From: Epiperipatus broadwayi
Taxonomy: Eukaryota; Onychophora; Udeonychophora; Euonychophora; Peripatidae
Reading direction: 5' to 3'
Length of the DNA: 64,000 bases
Assembly (NCBI GenBank): GCA_028023455.1
Contig: JAQFVV010006215.1
Span: forward strand, 10,251,950-10,315,949
Shown: positions 55,996-64,000 of the stretch, in pieces
How positions within the stretch are numbered: the stretch's first letter is position 1
Layout: the number at the start of each line of letters is the position of its first letter
Notes under the pieces: generated by a model
Told to the model about the DNA's origin: nothing
Seen by the model: the letters and a program-made list of their open reading frames with translations, nothing else
Database searches by the model: none
Position numbers and translations under genes: made by a program

Positions 55996-56544
55996 TGTAG
56001 TGTCCTGGACAAGTTGAATTAAAGATTCATAAATAATATGTATATTAAAAGTATTGGAATTATTCTTTATGTAAATAATAAGTGTAAAATGAAAGATTCA
56101 TAAATAATGTGTATAAAAAGTATTGGAATTATTAATGTAAATTGTCATATAAAAATAACCATATATGGGTTTAAAGTTAAGTAAAATGTACTTATAAAAA
56201 TGCCTCGCCTTATAAGGTAAAAATGGGGATAAATCAAAACCCATAAGGACTAGCGAAGGGTTCAGCTATCAGACCATATAAGGAGAGGTATTTATGGAAT
56301 GTTTGTTAGGACTCCAGAAGTCAGGTATATAAGTGGGATGTAGAGGGAGAATCTGGGAGCAGTAGTACAAAAAGTTAGGGTACAATGGCCCTAACGGGCA
56401 GACCTATGATACCCAACTTTAAAGGAGTGCTTCTGCCGATGTATGTAACAGTAATGTATATATTGTAATTTGCTGAAAATTAAACTAATAATTTAACTCA
56501 CTCAAATCTGTCTAAAGTCTCATTTATTTGACGCATACATGACA
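55996..56544 (+). repeat. 3' LTR
   Basis: It starts TGTAGTGTCCTGGAC and ends ATACATGACA, preceded by a purine tract. Differences from the 5' LTR are mostly single substitutions (for example GCTGTCAG/GCTATCAG, CAACG/CCGATG). Confidence 0.95.
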
Positions 56545-56549
56545 ACTTA

Positions 56550-57860
56550 ATAGCCTCTCTCTGCTCGAATTTATCCACCTAATAGTCATAATGGGAACAA
56601 GTTTATTAGAGAAAATTGATGACTCCCTGTTACAATATATACTTCAAATTATATAAATAATTAACTTACATAAATACACTAGAAAAAGATGCTTACGCTG
56701 AAAATAACATATGAATGTCAGCTTATGTTAGAAGTGACCTAAGTTGAACTCACTTTCTAACCCTATTGTAATATAATTAAAATTATTTTTGTCTTGTACA
56801 TTACTTTGAAAGATTTACAATGGTTTCTAAGATAAGAGCAGCTTTTCTCCATAAAGCTAAATATCTAGCAACTAGAGGCATTCTTTTTCTCCAGGTAAAC
56901 ATGGCAAAAAATTTAAGATACATTTTAGAAGATTGTTACAACTCAAAAATTTAATTAACGTATAATATTTATATCAAAAAACATTAATAATACAAGAGAT
57001 AAATATAAGAAATAGAATGTATAAATGGAATACTTTGGAGATAAGAAATAAAAATTGAAAATATGAAACAAATGGAGCACTTATTAAAAATATTATATGA
57101 ATTTGAAGCCTGGTGAACAAGTTAAGAAACAAAAAGAAATTGGAAACTATGGAGACTAAGTATGCACGGTATCACGGCAAAACATAATTAGAAATGGACA
57201 CAAAATAACAAATGAATATAGTGGGATTAATAAAAATGACAAAATAGTAATATAATAAGCCAAAACATCTGGCCTACCCATTTACAAAATATAATGAATG
57301 GACTAATAAAGTCGATACCAATAGAAATGAAAAATTAAAAGATCAAAAAAAGGTGAATGAAGTTAATGTCATGTTCTAATCGAAAGGGTAATGTCTAAAA
57401 AATTTACACTGAAGTTATTAAGAAAGTTTATAATATAATTAACGCTAATATTAACCAAGCTTAAATTATTTGTTTGGAATTGTTTGCATATAATACGATA
57501 ATGAACATTTTCAGCATCAAGTAGTGAATGCGTCATAAATACGTAATACACCTCATTACGTATGCAGAAAAATGGCTGTTCAATTACTTTATTTTATATA
57601 GTTAAACAACAGTATTTGGAATAATTCATTCATAAAATTATCTAAAACATGCATTGAATAAAGCTATAACAATTAACACAAAACATCCATCAATATAAAT
57701 ATAGATAAAATTTAAATACATTGTAAAATCTTACTTATAATAGAAAGAAAAAACCTATAGATACTCTGGCCATATTAACATTTTCTACTCATGGGCAGAA
57801 AAGAATGGTGGGAAATTATTAAAAACACGTGACTTTTATCCAATCATGTTTTAGGACCCC
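56550..57860. other. AT-rich DNA, nothing recognised
   Basis: No domain or long repeat noticed. Confidence 0.45.
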
Positions 57861-58140
57861 CCATTAAAAGTTGTTGTTGTTGTTGTTGCAGTTGTGGTAG
57901 TTTTACAGATGGCAAATCTCGTCCGTTTAATATAATTCTTGGATGTAGAAATTTGTGGATTTCATATTCGACAATAGTGAATTTAGAATCAATGAAGTTG
58001 TCTCGTTGCTTCATGAAGACAAAAATCAAATGAAAGAATGGTAAGTTTATTTTGCTTTCTAACAAATCTTGTCTGTCTTATTCTAACCAAGGCGCGCTGT
58101 TTGTGGGTAGTTTTCGATGTTTTCCACTTAAATAAAGTTG
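57844..58140. other. Candidate spliced exon or coding fragment
   Basis: On the plus strand a T/G-rich tract ending TTGCAG at 57891 and GTAAGTTT at 58041 are good acceptor and donor sites around 149 bp. One frame inside reads GSFTDGKSRPFNIILGCRNL and stops 8 bases before the donor. On the minus strand ATG at 58014 opens 56 codons with VEYEIHKFLHPRIILNGRDL and a run of Gln from the (GTT)n tract. Composition here is less AT-rich and includes GGCGCGC at 58092. I cannot decide between a real exon, a UTR exon or chance. Confidence 0.3.
57870..57888 (+). repeat. (GTT)6 microsatellite
   Basis: Six GTT units lie directly before TTGCAG. On the minus strand they encode consecutive Gln codons. Confidence 0.9.
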
Positions 58141-58144
58141 TATT

Positions 58145-59570
58145 TGTTTTCATATTTTTATATTAATGATAAATAAACAAAGTTACTATAATAAGTGACA
58201 TCATATCAATGTCATTTGCAAATGATCCTGAAAGTGTCTATGGATGTTCCTATTTCAACTACTATACTTGGACTTCTAACGTTTATTGAATTTACCGGTG
58301 TTATTACTCTATTTCAGTTGCTTTTTTATTTACTAGAAGCAGATATTTATAATAGATTTACTGTCCTTTCATGACAACATTTAATAATATTTATTTACAA
58401 AATTCGAAATAGTTGATGTCAAAAAAAATTAAAATACCATTTGCGATTTTGTCTCTTCCGCATAGAGTTCATCTTCCAAGTTTGTTTGTAGAATAACGTT
58501 ATATAGTAGGCCTAATATTAATTTATGATACCTTGCAGACTGTTATTTATATTTTTAAAAAACGTATGTATCTGCTTATCATTGATTGTTATGCTTATAA
58601 AATGTAAACAAGTTGTTTTACGCGTTGATATATAAGTATGATCAGAATTGATGGAACATATTTATGAACATTAAAAGTATTTTATTGTATAATACTACGC
58701 ATGATGACTCACAATGGATGAAAATAAAAGGTAAATACCTGACGTATGTAGAAAATGTTTTTGTATTTAGATAGTTGTTGAACAATTTGCCTAATTTTTT
58801 TTGTGGTATCAGTCATTAAACATATTTAGCAATAAAGCTATTAATTTAAATAATAATACTTTTTTCTTCTTCTTAAATTCTGTTGAACGTATGATGCTGT
58901 ATATTGTCTGCTAGTCATATGGCGTATGTTCTTTATTTTGGAAAAATGGAGATAAAATATTACTAGTTACATTGCTCACTATTTATAATTCTTATAAAAT
59001 GAAAACTTTTGCAATACCATTTTAAAACTTTCCTGAAAATCTTTTTCTTTAGTTGTGAAAAAGATTTTATTGTAATATATTTTTTATTCGGCTTATAAAA
59101 ATGTTTTCAATTTGTACATTTTATTACTATTATAAGTCATTAGTTTACAATATATAATAATAATGTTAAATAAAATTTTTAAATACAGTACTGCAAATAC
59201 TTTAGTTTGTTTCATTCTTTAATAAATATCCAAGAAAATATATTTTAAAAATGTTAGTCAAGTGTTATTATTTGTCTTTTAAAAAAACATGCTGTAGTTA
59301 ATATTAAACTGGAATTTCAGAATTGAATAATATAATATTTGATTCTTTTTATATACATTTATTATTTGAATCTGTCACTCGGTCACCTTATTTGCTGTTT
59401 ATTAAAAACTATCAGTTATGTTTTAATATTAATTCAAAGATAGATAGAAGTACTGATAATAAAAATATTATGACTAAACAATAACATTTGATTATTATAA
59501 TAATTTAGCATTATTTGGTTTCCAATTTAGTATATTATATTAATCCATTACTGAATAAACATATCACTGG
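58145..59570. other. AT-rich DNA, nothing recognised
   Basis: No gene, tandem repeat or long hairpin noticed. Confidence 0.45.
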
Positions 59571-59576
59571 ATTCAC

Positions 59577-59808
59577 TGAATTTGATCCAGATTCTCTGAT
59601 CCATAAACTTTTTTTCCTACATCATTTCAGAAAACCACTTTATCTCATCCACCATCTTATGTGCAATTTTTTTTAAAACTTGCAATCTCTTGAAATCCAG
59701 CTTAAGTCTGCATTTGTTTATCTCTCCTAGTGACAGTTTAGTCCAGCTCCATTTCTGTCTTTTAATCATTTCAGTGATGGCAGTGATATATATTTGATCT
59801 CTTATCCA
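59577..59808 (-). pseudogene. RTE LINE C-terminal fragment
   Basis: On the minus strand IRDQIYITAITEMIKRQKWS, then LKLDFKRLQVL, HKMVDEIKW and MDQRIWIKF(S)E follow the order of the RTE tail at 6670-7000 (VREQTGVTDLIEKIKKLKWS ... WRREAKDRRRWIKLGE). At the DNA level GGATTTCAAGAGATTGCAAG matches GGATTCCAAGAGATTGTAAA. It is an old 5'-truncated copy. Confidence 0.7.
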
Positions 59809-59814
59809 TAGTTA

Positions 59815-62800
59815 TTTTTTTTTGTTAATCCTGATTTGCAGCTCTTTAAATTTCACAGTGTGTTCTGATGTTTTGTTTATATTATTTTCCAGTTAAATAT
59901 ACAAATCTCATCAGAATTATAAGTAACACTGATTAGTCACATTTATTAAAAACTTTATTTCAGAAATATGCACACATAAGCACTTAATTTTAGTTTAATT
60001 CTATGAACAAATTCATTCTTTATGTTTCTATTCCTATGTTAATAATTTGATCATGAATAGCAAGGATATAGATTACTTTTTGTTTGGAAAAAAAGAAACT
60101 TTCCATATAGAAATAGCAGACTATTTTGAATAAACTGGTCATTAATTTATCTAATATTTGCTCTTTTTTATCTTAAGAATTTGTTCAAATTATTATTATG
60201 CTGAATATCATATTTTTTACTCTTAAAAATTATTCCCAACAGAGTTGATCTTTTGTTATTAGTTTATATATATAGGAAAATACATATATATATAGTAAGT
60301 TTCTGCTATTTTGACATTTTCTTTTATTCATAAAAACTTTTTTTTCCTATGAAGCCAAATTTATTGTCAACTTTATTAATTTTTCAATTTTTTAGAAGAG
60401 AATATAATGTTAAGAAGAATAGCAGAAAATTCGTTCCCATTTGATGATTTTTTTCAAGAAAAGTAGAACTTAATGCGACTATTAATGGGGAATTAACTTT
60501 TCAAGTTAACAGTGTCAAAATTTGAAATTTCAAGCAAATAATAACAATTTTCAGATGATGCTCATTGATAAGTGTGAAAATAAACTTGCAATTTCATCAT
60601 TACATTCTACTAGACAATCTTGTACAAAAACATTTAGTAATGTTTTAAACATTGCTGTCAAGGAAGAGAAGTTTATCATTTCTTCTGGGTCATTATTCCA
60701 AAAAATATTTTTAATAATCAAAAATCAAAATGACTTTAGCATTAAAAGTTGAGATAATAAATTAATTAAAGGAATGCAATAACTAAGAATTTAGAAAATG
60801 CAAACACTGGTGACCTTCAAAACTTATAGCCATGTTCCAGAACAATCACCATTTTGAGATGTAAATAAAGAAATGTCTAATGAGAAATGTGTGGATATCA
60901 TCATGTTGAAGTTGTTGACAAATTCAGCATCAAAATTCCATTATCAGAATATGAACTAGATGACTATTCTCAGCAAGCTTTTAGTACCATGATAATCCAA
61001 ATACTTTTAGGAAAAAATAGATAAATTATCTGACTTAATTATAGTATATATAATGTTTAAGGCTTTTGGATAAATTTCAGTTGATAGATTCAACATGAAT
61101 TGCTTCTAAATGCAAGATTGATTGTTGGTGAAGGTACTTCCACAATTTATCACTATTAAATGAATTTATTATAATATCTCAAATTTTTAAAGGAAAAGTA
61201 ATATTTACTGATAATTTTTCAAAAAAAGTTTTTTTTATGTAGCTAATAATTTTACCATTCATTCCATGTGAAGTGTCAGTTTAATTTTTATAATGGAAAA
61301 ATATTTTAATTACTTCTATATGACTGCAGAAAATCTGTTTTCATTTATGATATTGTTATCTGGACATGTTTTTTATTATTAAGTATGATATAATTTTCCA
61401 TTATGTGCATTTCTTCAATATACTAGTTTTTACTGAAACAGCTGTTGATATGTCTCATATAATAAGCACATTTAATCAGAACTAGGAACTAATATATATA
61501 TATATTTAAAACTTAAGATTATCTTGCAGTGATACACTGGTAATAATATCTTATTATTACTAGCTTTAAATTGATTCTTATTACTAATAATTAATTGACC
61601 TACTCTGCCTGTAATTTTCAATTTTAATTACATGTTTATATAATAAAACTAATGGTATTTTAAGTTATAAATAGATTATTCTTTAAGTACTTGACATATC
61701 CTTTTCTCAATGTTTTAGTGCTATGGTGCTTAATGTTTTTGCCAACATGCTCTTGATCTACAGTTTAGATTTTTTTTTTTTTATGTAGTCACCAGTCAAT
61801 TATTTTTAGCTGGAGATAAAAGTTCTCAAGATAATCTGGATTCATCAAATGATGGTTAATATGCATCATCTTAAAATGAAAACATGCTGTATTCATTATC
61901 CCTGTTGAGGGAGAGATTATAGATCTACAGAATACTGAGTTCATGATTTATCACTACTTTTTATAATTATGTAGTGGTAGATTTTTGATTACAATAGAAT
62001 TTTTTCATCATTAACTAATAGAATAAATGCATCTTTAGCCATTGCTAGTTACTCATTTTTCTTATGCTTTGGTCACTAAAATCATTTTGTTGGGAAATAA
62101 AAGTTTCTTTCCAACTATGAGATAATTACTTTTTTTTCATGGTTGTCTTGAATTTTTTAGTTAGAAATATTTCATTGGGATTAAATGCAATTAAATATTA
62201 ATCAGTTCAACAAATTGCTAATAATGTCAAGTATTTTTACTAGAGCTGCTATTGTATCTTAATTTAAACCAGGGATTCATAATCTTTTTTGTTTCACAAA
62301 TCACTTTTCCTGGCAGGTATCCCTTCTCATAATATAGTATTAGATATTTTTATGACATTCAATTCTGCATGTCTTTAAATTGAATTTTAGGATTATTCAA
62401 AATTATGTTTCACAACTTTTCCACAATTTCAATACCTGATAACCTAATATGTGTTCAACATCTGCTTGAATAATCATTTTAAGCAAACATTTAGAAATAA
62501 ACAAGCTTTTCCACAGAATCATAAAACGATCTTCATTATCCTTACCAATCTTTTTGCAGGCAATTATCACCTGCATGTAGAATTTCCTACATCAAAATAA
62601 AAATCATATTAAGTCCGCACACTATTGGGTATTATTTAATAAATATATCACATCAGCATAATTTACAAAAATAAGATTTAAATATGTAAAATAAAATTAC
62701 AAAGGGAATCATTTGTTTGAAAGTTTGTGATGATTGTATTGTAATTATATGATGGTCTACTTCCAGTATGTAATACTAATCCTTAAATGTTTTTAGAAAA

Positions 62801-62990
62801 ATTTAAATTTTATATAAACTTTTTAAAATTTTTCCAAAAACGTTTAACACAGATTAATACATAATACAATGTTTCCAATATATTTTTCTTCTTTCTTTGG
62901 ATGTTGCTGGTTTGACCAGTGACAGTACTAGCAAAAGAATCAAATGTAGGATTTTTAGATTTATGAATATTGAATTTACGACAACATATA
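59815..62990. other. AT-rich DNA, mostly featureless
   Basis: No gene recognised. CCAGGGATTCATAATCTTTT followed by TTGTTTCAC at about 62270 resembles the left terminus of some hAT MITEs (CAGGGGTTCTCAA-type), but I could not find the matching right end. AT dinucleotide runs lie near 60270, 60285 and 61490. Confidence 0.4.
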
Positions 62991-63027
62991 CTAACCAACT
63001 AGACTATTCTGCAAGGGCAACAGTTTA

Positions 63028-63105
63028 AAACAATTCAAAATACAGCAAAACTCTCCATATAGTAGTGCCATCTTGTGGAGAGTTTTGCTGTATTTTGAAT
63101 TGTTT
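63028..63105. repeat. 30-bp perfect inverted repeat with 18-bp loop
   Basis: The arm at 63028-63057 (AAACAATTCAAAATACAGCA then AAACTCTCCA) is the exact reverse complement of 63076-63105. The outer part of the right arm and the sequence to 63152 (GTTTAATAACAATTATTGTG, ATCATGTGATGTTTA) match the terminal segment of the 454-bp hammerhead unit (1184-1235). It therefore looks like a junction of two inverted ends of that family. Confidence 0.93.
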
Positions 63106-63152
63106 AATAACAATTATTGTGCTAGTATGAGATAGTGATCATGTGATGTTTA
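63101..63152 (+). repeat. Terminal segment shared with the 454-bp hammerhead unit
   Basis: TGTTTAATAACAATTATTGT...GAGATAGTGATCATGTGATG...TTTA aligns to 1184-1235 (TGTTTTAACAACAGTTATAC...GAGATGGTGGTCATGTGATG...TTTA) with few changes. It lies between the palindrome and the 3' end of the Penelope-like coding remnant. Confidence 0.8.
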
Positions 63153-63189
63153 GTGGCAACAGTTTGTAAAATTTTTATATACTTATACA

Positions 63190-63900
63190 TGAGAATCCTC
63201 CTGATTTCTCCACAGTTTTTTAAAAAGTTTAATGAGTGTTTTCCAAATGTTATGAATTATCATACTAGATTGATTTATGGGGTTGTTTGCCATTATCATG
63301 TGAGCAGCTTCTTTAAATTTTTTCTTTGTAATTCTTTACATTTTTTTGTTTGTGTTTTTTTCTCTCTGTTTCATTATTTTTGTCTTTTTCCAATCAAACA
63401 TATCTTCATTGATACATACATGATCTACTACTTTGAATAATTCTGTATTCTCATTTTTAATCATTATTTTGTGTTCTTTTAATAATTTTTTAGTGAGGCT
63501 AATATTCACTCTTCTGCATATATATGGACTTTCATAAACTCAGTTTTTGTTTTCACCATTTCAAAATTAGATTTTGTAGAGATTAGGATTCTTCATAAAG
63601 AAATATAGTTTTGACAAACAGTTTGATTGCTATGTTGATGCAAATTTTCTTTAGTTTGTCTGCGATTCCTAGTACGAACGGATACACAGCAATACCTGTA
63701 ATGGTTTTTTTCTTTTGATGATTCTTTTTATTATTTGTTTAAGGTTTTCTTAATGATAGCTGATGAATAACCATTTTTCAAAAAAATTTAGTCTATGTAG
63801 AACTTTTTTTTTACCATATCACTGCTTTGAGATTAACTTCTTTTGCTCTGTTCCATAGTGATAGTATAATTCCATGTTTTACACTTCAATCATGATTAGA
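63190..63900 (-). pseudogene. Penelope-like element, RT end and GIY-YIG endonuclease
   Basis: On the minus strand, in order and across shifted frames: WNRAKEVNLKAV (63820-63860), KNGYSSAIIKKTLNK (63741-63785), AVYPFVLGIADKLKKICI (63640-63690), SPYICRRVNISLTKKLLKEH (around 63470-63525, a worn YIG...R...RLKEHK segment), FKVVDHVCINEDMFDWKKTK (63370-63430) and KEAAHMIMANNPINQSSMII (63235-63300). This is the order of the linker and GIY-YIG endonuclease of Penelope-like elements, which use the nuclease to open target DNA for reverse transcription. Several stops and at least three shifts make it inactive. It runs off the right edge of the window, so the RT core lies outside. Confidence 0.8.
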
Positions 63901-63904
63901 TGTG

Positions 63905-64000
63905 TATGCTAAGTATTTTCCTGTGTGTATATGTATGTGTGTGTATGGGGGGAGGGGGTCCATAAACTAATATTTTGATTTTGTCATCTAAAAATATCAA
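63905..64000. other. Edge of window with GT-rich and G-rich tract
   Basis: TGTGTGTATATGTATGTGTG followed by GGGGGGAGGGGGT. Probably simple sequence, possibly inside the Penelope-like element. Confidence 0.4.

Larger units (their letters stand above)
53583..56544 (+). mobile_element. Complete non-autonomous Ty3-type LTR retrotransposon
   Basis: Two LTRs of 546 and 549 bp flank 1.87 kb of internal sequence, and ACTTA duplicates the target at 53578-53582 and 56545-56549. A primer-binding-like TGGCGCAGTTGAAC follows the 5' LTR at about 54132, and the purine tract GGAGTGGGAGGAGGAG directly precedes the 3' LTR. The coding region keeps gag, zinc knuckle, protease, the very start of RT and the end of pol, but RT, RNase H and integrase cores are gone. 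LTRs differ at only a few percent of sites by eye, so this is one of the younger insertions here. It would need a helper element to move. Confidence 0.95.

Noticed and set aside
62270-62330. hAT terminus resembling CAGGGGTTCTCAA-type MITEs
   Set aside because: No matching right terminus or 8-bp duplication was found, so it is kept only as a remark.
63061-63152. Hammerhead ribozyme next to the Penelope-like remnant
   Set aside because: The shared terminal segment is present but no CTGA...GAAA...GTC core occurs on either strand here.

Overview
The window is AT-rich animal nuclear DNA (most likely an arthropod, judged only from its transposon repertoire and base composition; I cannot name a species). 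I found no convincing host gene, no tRNA or rRNA gene and no prokaryotic signal. It is a layered deposit of transposable elements: an RTE-type LINE, a CR1/L2-type LINE with a PHD plus SGNH-esterase ORF1, two Ty3-type LTR elements, a Penelope-like element, and hAT, mariner, piggyBac-like and unclassified terminal-inverted-repeat elements, with a tRNA-derived SINE.

Layout. 0.55-0.83 kb: copy of a diverged dispersed repeat (partner at 47.3 kb). 0.84-2.97 kb: tandem array of 454-bp units, each with a type I hammerhead-ribozyme fold. 2.99-7.05 kb: broken RTE LINE, interrupted by a 1.05-kb TIR element. 8.1-11.1 kb: less AT-rich, CpG-containing unrecognised DNA. 14.87 kb: SINE with target-site duplication. 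15.45-28.81 kb: one Ty3-type element on the minus strand with LTRs of about 2 kb; a hAT MITE sits in its left LTR and a whole CR1-like LINE sits in its right LTR. 29.12-31.39 kb: second, longer copy of the TIR element, itself carrying a nested element. 32.7 kb: possible Tigger/pogo N-terminus. 38.67-39.55 and 42.55-43.26 kb: mariner-type remnants. 40.1 and 59.6 kb: decayed RTE pieces. 44.32 kb: solo hammerhead unit. 47.8-48.3 kb: LINE 3' end. 50.88-51.97 kb: second hammerhead repeat family in inverted arrays. 52.48-52.82 kb: piggyBac-like MITE. 53.58-56.54 kb: complete non-autonomous Ty3-type element with two LTRs, a 5-bp target duplication and a pol deletion. 63.03-64.0 kb: palindrome plus the C-terminal half of a Penelope-like element.

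The most interesting thread is the hammerhead system. Two sequence-distinct repeat families (454 bp and about 413 bp) share the same ribozyme architecture: complementary stem I strands, CUGACG and GAAA cores, and a GUC cleavage triplet. Both occur as tandem or inverted units, as expected of Penelope pseudo-LTRs or small metazoan retrozymes. A terminal segment of the 454-bp unit recurs next to the Penelope-like coding remnant at the right edge of the window, which links the ribozyme repeats to that element class inside one locus.
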